DNA from: Shouchella xiaoxiensis | Lineage (GTDB): Bacteria; Bacillota; Bacilli; Bacillales; Bacillaceae_D | DNA: 64,000 bases | Reading direction: 5' to 3' | Assembly: GCF_016907895.1 (NCBI RefSeq) | Contig: NZ_JAFBCV010000003.1 | Location: 124,001 to 188,000 of the forward strand | Part shown: one piece after another, positions 56,218-64,000 of the stretch | Layout of the letters: each line of letters begins with the position of its first letter | How positions within the stretch are numbered: the stretch's first letter is position 1 | Notes under the pieces: model-generated | Databases searched by the model: none | Seen by the model: only the letters and a program-made list of their open reading frames with translations | What the model was told of the DNA's origin: nothing | Program-made: the position numbers and the translations under genes

Positions 56218-56797
56218 TCAAGAAAAACGTATTGGTTTATTTGGAGGAACGTTCGATCCACCTCATCTAGGTCATATGCTGATCGCTCAAGAAGCTCTGT
56301 CCGAGTTAAAGCTTGATGAAATCTGGTTCATCCCTGTTTCCACTCCGCCACACAAAGAAAGACAAGGTTTAACTAGTGGTGAAAATCGATTCCGAATGGT
56401 CACGGCAGCTACTCAAAACGAAAATCGCTTTAAAGTAAGTGATATTGAGTTAAAGAGAAAAGGGAAATCCTTCACGATTGATACAGTTAAGCAGCTGAAG
56501 GAAATGCATCAAAACCATCATTTTTATTTTTTAATCGGTGGTGATATGGTTGACATGCTTGATCAGTGGTATCAAATTGATGAGCTAAAGAAACTCGTAA
56601 CCTTTGTTGCCTTTAACAGACCTGGAGCAGCTGCCATCAAAAAAAAGGAAGTTGAGTTTATTCCATTTATTGATGTAAATATCTCTTCTACAATTATTCG
56701 AAAACGAGTTTTTGAAAATAAACCGATCCGATACTTTGTCTCAGCGGAAGTGGAACAAGTGATCAAGGAGTATGGTTTGTATGAATTTAACGGCTAA
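56198..56797 (+). CDS. nadD: Nicotinate-nucleotide adenylyltransferase
   Basis: NadD joins NaMN and ATP to form deamido-NAD. The protein has the nucleotidyl-transferase signature GLFGGTFDPPHLGHMLIA near its start, the middle segment FLIGGDMVDMLDQWY and the C-terminal ISSTIIRKRV. The start is uncertain: TTG 56198, about 11 bases after AAGGA and overlapping yhbY by 20 bases, gives 199 residues. No ATG is available between there and the conserved core. Confidence 0.92.
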   Translation: MSSHEHNQEKRIGLFGGTFDPPHLGHMLIAQEALSELKLDEIWFIPVSTPPHKERQGLTSGENRFRMVTAATQNENRFKVSDIELKRKGKSFTIDTVKQLKEMHQNHHFYFLIGGDMVDMLDQWYQIDELKKLVTFVAFNRPGAAAIKKKEVEFIPFIDVNISSTIIRKRVFENKPIRYFVSAEVEQVIKEYGLYEFNG

Positions 56798-57362
56798 GGA
56801 AGCTTTAGAAACTGTTCGCCCGCATTTAACAGAAAAACGATTTGTGCACACACTCGGCGTTCGAGAGACTGCCGTATTATTAGCAAAAAGATACGGTGCT
56901 GATCAGAAAAAAGCTGAGATGGCTGCGATTTTACATGATATTTGTAAGTACCACGATCTTGAACCAATGATTGAAACCGTAACGAATAAATTAGAAGAAG
57001 CACATTGGGCAGAATATGGGCAAGAGTTATTGCATGCTCCATGTGGTGCTTATTATGTACGTCATAATTTAGGAATTACTGACAAAGACGTATTGATGGC
57101 GATTCGATCGCATACGACTGGTAGGTCAAATATGAGTCTGTTAGAAAAAGTGGTTTTTTTAGCAGATTATATCGAGCCGAATCGACATTTTGAGGGAGTT
57201 CAACGTGCAAGGGAACTGGCTGAAAAAAGCTTGGACCAAGCATGTTTATTTGCCTTAACAAATACGATCATCTACTTACTTAATAAACAGCAAGCAATTC
57301 ATCCAGAAACAATTGCTGCTTATAATTCTTATGTATTGAAAGGAGATAAAACTTTTGAATAA
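56781..57362 (+). CDS. yqeK: YqeK family HD-domain Ap4A hydrolase
   Basis: A 193-residue HD phosphohydrolase: KRFVHTLGVRETAVLLAKRY supplies the first His, AAILHDICKYHD the HD pair, then HAPCGAYYVRHNLGI and VFLADYIEPNRHF. YqeK proteins cut diadenosine tetraphosphate symmetrically to two ADP. ATG 56781 is 10 bases after AAGGAG; ATG 56772 is too near. It overlaps the nadD end by 17 bases. Confidence 0.93.
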   Translation: MNLTAKEALETVRPHLTEKRFVHTLGVRETAVLLAKRYGADQKKAEMAAILHDICKYHDLEPMIETVTNKLEEAHWAEYGQELLHAPCGAYYVRHNLGITDKDVLMAIRSHTTGRSNMSLLEKVVFLADYIEPNRHFEGVQRARELAEKSLDQACLFALTNTIIYLLNKQQAIHPETIAAYNSYVLKGDKTFE

Positions 57363-57705
57363 ACATTTAAAAATGGTTGTTGAAGCAATTGACGATAAAA
57401 GAGGTTTACAAATAACGGCATTAAATATGGAGGGAATTTCGCCGATTGCTGACTACTTTGTTATCTGTCACGGTAACTCAGAAAAACAAGTACAAGCGAT
57501 AGCTCATGAACTAAAAAAAGTTGTTCAAAAAGATGGTTTAGAAATAAAACGATTAGAAGGGTATGATCAAGCGCGCTGGGTTTTATTGGATGTCGGGGAT
57601 GTTGTTGTTCATATCTTTCATAAAGATGAGCGTCTCTATTATAACTTGGAGAAACTATGGGGAGATGCGTCTATTGTTGATTTAGACGAGGTTGTGACAC
57701 AATGA
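57355..57705 (+). CDS. rsfS: Ribosome silencing factor RsfS
   Basis: RsfS binds L14 and blocks subunit joining under starvation. The 116-residue protein has ISPIADYFVICHGNSEKQVQ, the RLEGYDQARWVLLDVGDVVV core and VHIFHKDERLYYNLEKLW. It starts with TTG at 57355, 9 bases after AAAGGAG, inside the end of yqeK. Confidence 0.95.
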   Translation: MNKHLKMVVEAIDDKRGLQITALNMEGISPIADYFVICHGNSEKQVQAIAHELKKVVQKDGLEIKRLEGYDQARWVLLDVGDVVVHIFHKDERLYYNLEKLWGDASIVDLDEVVTQ

Positions 57706-58559
57706 TGAAACCTGGAATGTCAGTTAATCTGCAAGTGGCGCGTGAGGCTTCTTTTGGTTTTTTTTTAACAGATGGTCAAGTCGATGTTCTTTTGCATGAA
57801 AGAGATGTAACGAATCGACCAGAAATTAACGATACAATCGAAGTTTTTCTTTATCACGACCATCAAAATCGCTTAAGTGCTACAATGAAGGCGCCAATAA
57901 TAAAAAATGATGAAATGGGTTGGCTCCGGGTCGTGGGAGTTCGACCGACACATGGCGTGTTTGTGTTTAATGGCATTTCAAGAGATTTATTTGTCTCAAT
58001 GGATGAACTACCGATGGACCGTCAAGAATGGCCAGCTGAAGGAGATTACTTATATTGCTCTTTAACATGGGACAAAAAAGGCCGTCTAATGGGAAGGTTA
58101 GTCAAAGGATCACCCATCACTGACCAAGCCATAGGAGCTAATCAAGAGTGGTTAAATCGAGATGTAGAAGGAACGATCTATCATTTTCTTGATGAAGGGG
58201 CTGCTCTTTTGATTAAGGATGGGCCCATTGCATTTTTGCATCAGGATGAAGCGAATGGAATTCCTCGTTTAGGTCAGCTTGTAAAAGGGAAAGTTCAATT
58301 CGTTCGAGAAGACGGACGTGTTAATATTACGCAGCGTCTCTTAAGGACAGATCAACAGGCGGCTGATGCAGAGCAATTACTCGCGTTCCTTGATGAACGT
58401 ACAAATGAAGCAATGCCATATACAGATAAATCTTCAGCAGAAGATATTAAAGCTCGGTTTGGCATGAGTAAAGCGGCATTTAAGCGTGCTCTTGGTAAGC
58501 TGTTAAAAGCTGGGTTAGTTGAACAGCGAGATGGATTTACCTATAAGGTGAAAAAATAG
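57702..58559 (+). CDS. cvfB: S1-domain RNA-binding protein, CvfB family
   Basis: A 285-residue protein with three S1-like beta-barrels in tandem (for instance EASFGFFLTDGQVDVLLHER, VVGVRPTHGVFVFNG and GTIYHFLDEGAALLIKDG) and a C-terminal winged helix (FGMSKAAFKRALGKLLKAGL). CvfB binds RNA and affects virulence in Staphylococcus; the B. subtilis relative YitL lies elsewhere. Here it is inserted in the cluster, its ATG overlapping the rsfS stop (ATGA). Confidence 0.88.
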   Translation: MMKPGMSVNLQVAREASFGFFLTDGQVDVLLHERDVTNRPEINDTIEVFLYHDHQNRLSATMKAPIIKNDEMGWLRVVGVRPTHGVFVFNGISRDLFVSMDELPMDRQEWPAEGDYLYCSLTWDKKGRLMGRLVKGSPITDQAIGANQEWLNRDVEGTIYHFLDEGAALLIKDGPIAFLHQDEANGIPRLGQLVKGKVQFVREDGRVNITQRLLRTDQQAADAEQLLAFLDERTNEAMPYTDKSSAEDIKARFGMSKAAFKRALGKLLKAGLVEQRDGFTYKVKK

Positions 58560-59311
58560 TGAGTTACACTCATTTTGCTCAATTGTATGATCAGTTGATG
58601 GATCATGTTGATTATAATCAATGGCTAAATTATATGAAACAAACGCTGAAGAGAGAAAACCTTTCTGGCCTGAGTGTATTAGATCTTGGTTGTGGTACAG
58701 GTGAGCTGTTAGTAAGGTTAAAACAAGCAGGTGTTCATGTAACAGGCGTTGACTTATCGGAGGACATGTTAGCCATTGCCCAAAAGAAATTGACCGCTTC
58801 TGGCTTTAATTGTCAGCTCTTGCAAGGAGATATGAGTGAACTTGCAGCTATTGGTTCATTCGATGTCGTTTCCATTTTTTGTGATTCTTTAAACTATTTG
58901 AGTAATGAGAATGAGGTAAAAAAAACATTTGCAAATTGTTTTAACCTTATAAACGATGGCGGCTGGCTTCTGTTTGATGTCCATTCACCGTATAAAATTA
59001 ATCAGTTTATTGATGCTACTTTTGCTGAGGCGGATGATGAGATCTCCTATATATGGAACTCTTTTCAAGGTGAAGAGCCATTAAGTATAGAGCATGAATT
59101 GACTTTCTTTGTGAAGCAAAAAAATGGCTCATATGACCGGTTGGAAGAGTTGCATAAAGAGCGCTCATACGCTGTGCACCAATATGAAACATGGCTTAAA
59201 CAAGCAGGGTTTTTAACTATACAAGTAACAGCTGATTTTTCGATGAATCAGCCTTCCGAAACAAGCGAACGACTTTTTTTTGCTTGTCGAAAAAAAGAAG
59301 CAGGACTTTAA
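58559..59311 (+). CDS. yqeM: YqeM-like SAM-dependent methyltransferase
   Basis: A 250-residue class I methyltransferase: motif I VLDLGCGTGELLVRLKQAG, VTGVDLSEDMLAIAQKKL, the acidic QGDMSEL and FDVVSIFCDSLNYL. Substrate is unknown. It starts with GTG sharing one base with the cvfB stop (TAGTG). A strong terminator ends the cluster. Confidence 0.88.
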   Translation: MSYTHFAQLYDQLMDHVDYNQWLNYMKQTLKRENLSGLSVLDLGCGTGELLVRLKQAGVHVTGVDLSEDMLAIAQKKLTASGFNCQLLQGDMSELAAIGSFDVVSIFCDSLNYLSNENEVKKTFANCFNLINDGGWLLFDVHSPYKINQFIDATFAEADDEISYIWNSFQGEEPLSIEHELTFFVKQKNGSYDRLEELHKERSYAVHQYETWLKQAGFLTIQVTADFSMNQPSETSERLFFACRKKEAGL

Positions 59312-59329
59312 CGCATACAGCTAGAATTT

Positions 59330-59358
59330 AAAAGACAGGGGAAACTCCCCTGTCTTTT
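59330..59358. terminator. Bidirectional terminator between yqeM and comER
   Basis: AAAAGACAGGGGA and TCCCCTGTCTTTT flank an AAC loop, a perfect 13-bp stem. Confidence 0.93.
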
Positions 59359-60181
59359 ACTTATAAGAAAATTCTTCTGATAACTTCTTTTTTTCGGTAG
59401 CATATTTGTGATGTGTTGCTCGAAACAACTCATTTAGCTGATCTCCGACGATACGCTCTAATACCTCAATTCCTACTCCGGTTATGCCTCCTGGTACGCA
59501 TACTCTTTCTTGTAATGTAGGCAATGTGTAATGACCTTGTTCCAGCAATTTCCCTAATCCAATAAGCATCGAAGTCGTTAATTCCGTTGCGTCCTCTGCA
59601 GATATCTCTGTTTCATTGACAGCCCCTTCAATAAAGCGTTGCGCAAGAAAAGAAAAGAAAGCGGGTCCACAGCTGACAATATCTGACGAAACACGGGTGA
59701 TGTTTTCTTCAATAAGAAGCGGACTTGCAATTGTTGAAACAAAATTTATCAGAGCAGCACGATCTGAAGTTTGACATGTCTCACTAAAGCTAATAAGCAT
59801 GGAGCCTGATTGTGCTCGATTAAGAATGCTTGGTATAACACGACATGTTTTACAAGGTAACGTTGTTTCAAGGTCATTAATTGAAACTGGACTTGTGATC
59901 GAGATGGCTAATTGATCTTTTGAAACAAGAGGAGCAATTGTTTGGAAAAGTTCGGGCATCTCTTTTGGTTTCACACATAAAAACAGCCAATCGCTACTAG
60001 ACACGAGTTCTTCCATGCTTGCAGCTTGATTAATTGTGGGAAAGGCATTTTTTATAGACTTCGCTTTTTCAGTCGATCTATTTATAATGTGAATGTCTTC
60101 TGGATTTACTGTTTTTGCTTCTATTAACGTTTCAATAAGCATGCTCCCCATACTCCCCGTACCAATAAAACCTACTTTCAT
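59357..60181 (-). CDS. comER: ComER, pyrroline-5-carboxylate reductase-like protein
   Basis: A 274-residue Rossmann protein similar to ProC: VGFIGTGSMGSMLIETLIEA at the start, LFLCVKPKEMPELF, SPVSINDLE and SCGPAFFSFLAQRFIEGA with GGITGVGIEVLE near the end. ComER is divergent from comEA in Bacillus; in B. subtilis and B. cereus it is linked to sporulation and biofilm rather than proline. ATG at 60181 follows GAGGAGGG. Confidence 0.93.
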   Translation of the reverse strand: MKVGFIGTGSMGSMLIETLIEAKTVNPEDIHIINRSTEKAKSIKNAFPTINQAASMEELVSSSDWLFLCVKPKEMPELFQTIAPLVSKDQLAISITSPVSINDLETTLPCKTCRVIPSILNRAQSGSMLISFSETCQTSDRAALINFVSTIASPLLIEENITRVSSDIVSCGPAFFSFLAQRFIEGAVNETEISAEDATELTTSMLIGLGKLLEQGHYTLPTLQERVCVPGGITGVGIEVLERIVGDQLNELFRATHHKYATEKKKLSEEFSYK

Positions 60182-60269
60182 GTTTGTTACCCTCCTCATA
60201 GAACCGCCTTATCAGAAAACATATGCACGCTTGCTTGTTTACTATTCACATTATTATTAGGAGGACTTT

Positions 60270-60893
60270 ATGAAACAATTGTTTAATCGTCCCTTATACC
60301 GGTACGGTGTAATCGCAATTGGTTGTATTAGTTTAATTAGTTTAATCTATCTTTTCACTGAAGGGAGTAATGACTCTACTTTTGAAGACGATTGGCATGC
60401 ATTAGGTCTAACTGATAATGAGCCAGAGGTTGAAGAAATAGAGACAGTCCCAGCCGAAGTAGTTGTTGATGTAAAAGGAGCCGTTGCACACCCAGGAGTG
60501 TACACATTACCAGCAGAGAGTCGAGTCTATGAGGTAATTGAAAAAGCAGGAGGGTTTTTAGTAGAGGCAAACCAAGATGCGGTAAACCTGGCATTACGAA
60601 TTTCTGATGAACTCATTGTTTTTGTACCAAAAGAAGGTGAAGAGACTGAGGCACTTCCGTTAGAAATAAATCAATCTAGTCATTCAAACGATCAAGAGGA
60701 CAAAGTTGATTTAAACAGTGCAACAGAAGTTGAATTGCAAACACTGTCAGGAATAGGACCATCTAAAGCGGCTTCAATTATTTCGCACCGAGATGAGCAC
60801 GGACCATTTTCTACGATTGAAGATTTAATGGAAGTTAGTGGAATAGGGGAGAAATCATTTGAGTCCCTAAAAGAATCGATCATTGTAAAATAA
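60270..60893 (+). CDS. comEA: Competence protein ComEA, DNA receptor
   Basis: A 207-residue membrane-anchored DNA-binding protein: one N-terminal transmembrane helix (about residues 10-30), an SLBB-type domain (VDVKGAVAHPGVYTLP), a flexible acidic linker, and a C-terminal helix-hairpin-helix pair (LNSATEVELQTLSGIGPSKA, then LMEVSGIGEKSFE). It binds incoming double-stranded DNA. TAGGAGGA precedes the ATG. No obvious ComK box (AAAA-N5-TTTT pair) was found upstream. Confidence 0.95.
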   Translation: MKQLFNRPLYRYGVIAIGCISLISLIYLFTEGSNDSTFEDDWHALGLTDNEPEVEEIETVPAEVVVDVKGAVAHPGVYTLPAESRVYEVIEKAGGFLVEANQDAVNLALRISDELIVFVPKEGEETEALPLEINQSSHSNDQEDKVDLNSATEVELQTLSGIGPSKAASIISHRDEHGPFSTIEDLMEVSGIGEKSFESLKESIIVK

Positions 60894-60903
60894 TCATTTT
60901 CAA

Positions 60904-60932
60904 TTGACGGAATGAACTATGCGTCCTACAAT
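60904..60932 (+). promoter_or_regulatory. Internal SigA promoter before comEB
   Basis: TTGACG (60904-60909) and TACAAT (60927-60932) are spaced 17 bases. It begins 11 bases after the comEA stop, so comEB-comEC may be transcribed outside competence. Confidence 0.75.
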
Positions 60933-60964
60933 TTACATAGTTTTTATAAAGAAGGAGAGAAATA

Positions 60965-61540
60965 ATGGAGCGAATTTCTTGGGATTTGTATTTTATGGCC
61001 CAAAGCCAATTGCTATCACTTAGAAGTACATGCCCTCGTCTAAAAGTAGGGGCAACGATCGTACGCGAAAAAAGAATCATTGCAGGGGGATATAACGGAT
61101 CCGTTTCCGGCTCAGATCATTGTCTTGATCAAGGGTGTTATGTCATTGATAATCACTGTGTACGAACAGTACATGCAGAGGTTAATGCCTTGTTGCAATG
61201 TGCAAAATTCGGCGTTCCTACTCAAGGTGCAGAGATTTATATCACTCATTTCCCTTGCGTTCATTGTGCGAAATCCCTTATACAAGCGGGTATATCAAAA
61301 GTGCACTATGCCAAAGATTATAAAAACCATCCGTACGCTGAATCTCTTTTTAAAGAGGCTCAGATTGAGTGTATTGAAGTTGAACTTGATCAGTCTGTTT
61401 TTGATACGCAGTTCCATGATAAATTGGCTTTTACTTCAACTTTATTACAGGAGCTTGAACGGTTAGGTGCGAGTGATCATGAACTTGAAGCTTACGCTCA
61501 AAAAACGAAAGAGCTGTTTTTTTCAAGTGAAGAAACGTGA
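60965..61540 (+). CDS. comEB: ComEB, dCMP deaminase family protein
   Basis: A 191-residue zinc deaminase: CPRLKVGATIVREKRIIAGG, the catalytic HAEVNAL and the zinc cysteines in FPCVHCAKSLIQAG. It should convert dCMP to dUMP. In B. subtilis comEB is part of the comE operon although its enzymatic role in transformation is uncertain. GAAGGAGAG precedes the ATG; the stop overlaps comEC. Confidence 0.95.
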   Translation: MERISWDLYFMAQSQLLSLRSTCPRLKVGATIVREKRIIAGGYNGSVSGSDHCLDQGCYVIDNHCVRTVHAEVNALLQCAKFGVPTQGAEIYITHFPCVHCAKSLIQAGISKVHYAKDYKNHPYAESLFKEAQIECIEVELDQSVFDTQFHDKLAFTSTLLQELERLGASDHELEAYAQKTKELFFSSEET

Positions 61541-63834
61541 ATAAGCTTTTTATCGCATTGCTGTCAACTTGTGCGGCAATTGTTCTCTTCAGTGGCAAAA
61601 ACAATGAAGTTGGTTTTTATTTTATAGCAGTAGCGGTCATTCTAGTTCTTTTATCTTGGAGAAAAAATTTTAGAATGACTTGCTTCTCCCTCTTTTTTCC
61701 ATTCGTTTTATTTTCCTCTGTTTCATTTATACATCATTCATTAAATCAAACCGATCTAGATTACTCCCAATCACAGTTAGCATTTACTATTCAAGATCGT
61801 TTTCATGCAAATGGTAATTTTTTGCGTAATACGATTGAGACGAACACAGGTGAACGATTAGTATTACATATCTATCTTACAGATCAAGACCAGTTGGAAA
61901 TAGCGAAAACGCTGCCCGGACAGCGGTGTATTGCAAGTGGGAATTTAAAAGAGCCAGCATCCTCGCGAAATTTCGATGCGTTTGATTATAAACAGTATTT
62001 ACATCATCAACGAATTCACTGGATTTTTGAAGTGAAACATGTCGCATCGTTCCAATGCATGGATAACCATTCATTAACCATTATGGAAGCATTAAAGCAA
62101 TTTAGAGCAAATTCCATTGACAAAATACTAGAAATAGTACCGAAAGAAGTGTCTGGGATCGTTTTGTCATTAACGTATGGTGAAAGAAGTTATCTAGACC
62201 CCCAGGTTTCCGAAGCGTATGCAAAGCTTGGTATCATTCATTTATTAGCAATCTCCGGCTTGCATGTAGGAATTGTAACAGCCTGTGTGTTTTTTCTTCT
62301 AATTCGAATAGGGGTGCCGAGGGAGTATGCCATTAGTAGCTTACTTCTATTCCTACCTATTTTTGCTGTTTTAAGTGGTGCTGCTCCTCCTGTTATACGT
62401 GCGTCTACAATGGCCTTTGTTTATTTCCTCTTCCAACTTTTACGAATTCCAATTCACCCATTTTACGGATTTTCGTTTATTTTCTTCGGCTATCTTATGA
62501 TTGATCCTTATAAACTGTTTCAGCTTGGTTTTCAACTGTCATTTCTTGTTTCATTTTCTCTCATTCTTTGTAAAGATGAAATGATGAAAAAAGCGAACCA
62601 TTATTTCACTCGTTTAGCTGTAGTAACAACGATTGCGCAACTCATCGGTCTACCATTAATCTTGTATCATTTTTATGAATGGTCTCCGGTTAGTTTGTTA
62701 ATTAATTTAATGTATATTCCTTTTATTTCTTTATGTATTTTGCCGATTTGTTTTCTAATTGTCTTAACGGTTCCTATTTTTCCGCTAATTACAACGTACC
62801 TTACCTCGCTTTTATCTACGATTATCGTTCCAGTGCATTCAGTAATTTTATATCTAAGTGATCATGTAATCGTTTGGACAATTGGCAAACCTGCGATTAT
62901 ACTTATCGTCGCAATGTATATAAGTATTGTATGTATAGGCTTGCAGTGGGAACGAGGTAAAGCGTTATATAAAGCAGGTATAAGCTTTGGGATCATTCTA
63001 TTCATTGCAACATACAGTCCATATTTAAAGAATGAAACGGTTGTAACGATGATTGATGTTGGACAAGGAGACGCCTTTTTAATTGAATTACCACGTAGAA
63101 AACAGGTCTATCTCATTGATACTGGAGGATTTATACATTTTCACCAAGAAGAATGGGAAGAAAGAAATCAACAATTCGATACAGGGCGCGACATTATTGT
63201 CCCCTTTTTAAAAGCAAAAGGGATTGATTCACTTACTGGGCTTATTTTAACTCACGGCGATTATGATCACATTGGTGGAGCGAAAGCCGTAATTGAATCA
63301 ATAAATACGCAAGTTGTTTATTATCCAGCAGTTGAAATTGAGAAAGAAATTGAGTTAGACCTTATTCAGACTATAAAGAAAATGGGTGGAGAGTTTAAAA
63401 TGATTAAGGCAGGAGATCGTATTCACAACGATTTCTATGTCATCCATCCTTCTAGTCAGCGAACGTGGACGAGCAATGATGGATCAATTGTTCTTTACTT
63501 CGTTGCAGAAGGAAAAACGTTTCTATTAACAGGGGATTTGGAAAAGGAGGGTGAAAATCATCTTCTTACATTGTATCCGACTTTGCAGGCGGATGTTTTA
63601 AAAGTAGGACATCATGGAAGCGTAACATCGACAAATGAAGCTTTCCTCGGACAAGTGCAGCCCAAAATGGCATTAATTTCAGCTGGTGTTAACAATCGCT
63701 TCGGTCATCCTCACCCTGATGTAATTGCTAGGTTAGAAGAACAAGGCGTTTTGGTTCTTAGAACAGATCAACATGGTGCTGTAGAAATTATAATTAAAAA
63801 TGGCAAAATTAATATACGCAAGGTTATTGAATAA
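61537..63834 (+). CDS. comEC: ComEC/Rec2, DNA uptake channel protein
   Basis: A 765-residue protein that carries single-stranded DNA across the membrane. N-terminal helices and an OB-like soluble part (about residues 70-165) precede the competence domain with GIIHLLAISGLHVGIV and SGAAPPVIRASTMAFVYF. A C-terminal metallo-beta-lactamase domain follows (TMIDVGQGDAFLIELP, THGDYDHIGG, LTGDLEKEGE, KVGHHGSVTST). All domains are intact. It starts with GTG at 61537, overlapping the comEB stop (GTGA). Confidence 0.95.
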   Translation: MNKLFIALLSTCAAIVLFSGKNNEVGFYFIAVAVILVLLSWRKNFRMTCFSLFFPFVLFSSVSFIHHSLNQTDLDYSQSQLAFTIQDRFHANGNFLRNTIETNTGERLVLHIYLTDQDQLEIAKTLPGQRCIASGNLKEPASSRNFDAFDYKQYLHHQRIHWIFEVKHVASFQCMDNHSLTIMEALKQFRANSIDKILEIVPKEVSGIVLSLTYGERSYLDPQVSEAYAKLGIIHLLAISGLHVGIVTACVFFLLIRIGVPREYAISSLLLFLPIFAVLSGAAPPVIRASTMAFVYFLFQLLRIPIHPFYGFSFIFFGYLMIDPYKLFQLGFQLSFLVSFSLILCKDEMMKKANHYFTRLAVVTTIAQLIGLPLILYHFYEWSPVSLLINLMYIPFISLCILPICFLIVLTVPIFPLITTYLTSLLSTIIVPVHSVILYLSDHVIVWTIGKPAIILIVAMYISIVCIGLQWERGKALYKAGISFGIILFIATYSPYLKNETVVTMIDVGQGDAFLIELPRRKQVYLIDTGGFIHFHQEEWEERNQQFDTGRDIIVPFLKAKGIDSLTGLILTHGDYDHIGGAKAVIESINTQVVYYPAVEIEKEIELDLIQTIKKMGGEFKMIKAGDRIHNDFYVIHPSSQRTWTSNDGSIVLYFVAEGKTFLLTGDLEKEGENHLLTLYPTLQADVLKVGHHGSVTSTNEAFLGQVQPKMALISAGVNNRFGHPHPDVIARLEEQGVLVLRTDQHGAVEIIIKNGKINIRKVIE

Positions 63835-63863
63835 AAAAAGCAGGCATGTGCCTGCCTTTTTTA
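63832..63863. terminator. Terminator after comEC
   Basis: GCAGGCA and TGCCTGC around TG, flanked by A7 and T7, shared with the converging yqzM. Confidence 0.9.
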
Positions 63864-63873
63864 TGTACTTGTC

Positions 63874-63999
63874 CTAAAGAAAACTTGCCACGTCAACGAT
63901 GTTAGCGATGATAAAGATAAGAGCAAAAAAACCAAACGAGGCGATAAAGCCCACGGCTGAAGGAACAATATCATTGGAGTTGTCTTGGACTTCTTTTTC
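63874..63999 (-). CDS. yqzM: YqzM-like small membrane protein (partial, start outside window)
   Basis: The minus-strand frame encodes 41 residues up to a TAG at 63874-63876: a short acidic start (EKEVQDNSNDIVPSAVGF) and one transmembrane helix (ASFGFFALIFIIANIV). YqzM of B. subtilis has the same pattern (SAVGF then SFGFFA), the same size and the same place after comEC. Probably only the first two or three codons are missing. Confidence 0.8.
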   Translation of the reverse strand, partial: EKEVQDNSNDIVPSAVGFIASFGFFALIFIIANIVDVASFL

Positions 64000-64000
64000 A

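Overview
The window looks like an ordinary chromosomal stretch of a spore-forming, low-to-moderate GC Bacillaceae member. Gene order closely follows the Bacillus subtilis chromosome: secDF-recJ-apt-relA-dtd, hisS-aspS, 6S RNA-tcdA, rarA/cymR-iscS-mnmA-recD2, alaS-ireB-ruvX-mltG-trmR-udk-greA, sigK, sda, yqeG-yqeH-aroE-yhbY-nadD-yqeK-rsfS-yqeM and comER/comEA-comEB-comEC-yqzM. A complete seven-gene Mrp Na+/H+ antiporter operon and a (broken) BCCT osmolyte transporter fit an alkaliphilic or halotolerant relative, perhaps of the Alkalihalobacillus/Shouchella type; that placement is inference. I see no tRNA or rRNA genes, CRISPR array, insertion sequence or prophage.

Layout. 1-6260: end of secDF, a LapA-like protein, RecJ, Apt, RelA and Dtd. 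6261-9321: an accessory insertion with a LacI regulator, a ThuA-like protein and a Gfo/Idh/MocA dehydrogenase. 9322-14717: a small ORF, a T-box-controlled hisS-aspS pair, a SAM-I riboswitch with homoserine dehydrogenase, and a small PH-like protein. 14856-18099: 6S RNA, tcdA, rsfA and rarA. 18186-25972: cymR, then the iscS-mnmA thiolation pair, a TPR protein, recD2, small proteins and an AI-2E permease. 25969-34900: T-box alaS and the conserved cell-wall/tRNA/RNA-polymerase cluster ending at mtnN. 34979-39793: YrhC-like, Nudix, lipoate ligase, BASS transporter, uninterrupted sigK and a stand-alone HemD-like protein. 39828-46640: frameshifted BCCT gene, collagen-like surface protein, a small WYL-like gene with a LexA-type box in its promoter, TPP-riboswitch thiD, HU, and divergent pssA/psd. 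46668-52445: mrpABCDEFG on the minus strand. 52446-53425: a regulatory gap holding a hidden small ORF with a probable ATT start, sda and DnaA boxes. 53426-64000: the yqeG-to-yqeM run and the comE locus.

How the genes work together. Much of the window serves translation and RNA quality: three synthetases under two T-boxes, D-Tyr deacylase, tRNA thiolation, t6A cyclisation, mo5U methylation, ribosome assembly GTPase and silencing factor. Another layer couples replication state, stress and sporulation: RelA, RecJ, RecD2, RarA, Sda with DnaA boxes, SigK and RsfA. Envelope and ion homeostasis are represented by pssA/psd, Mrp and the BCCT locus.

The most interesting items are the LexA-box/WYL mini-gene (43412-43692), the T7-tract frameshift in the BCCT gene, the ATT-start ORF whose Shine-Dalgarno lies in a hairpin, the hairpin between the Shine-Dalgarno and start of sda, and the loss of the trhP pair next to trmR. 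All family assignments are from reading the sequence; no database search was possible.
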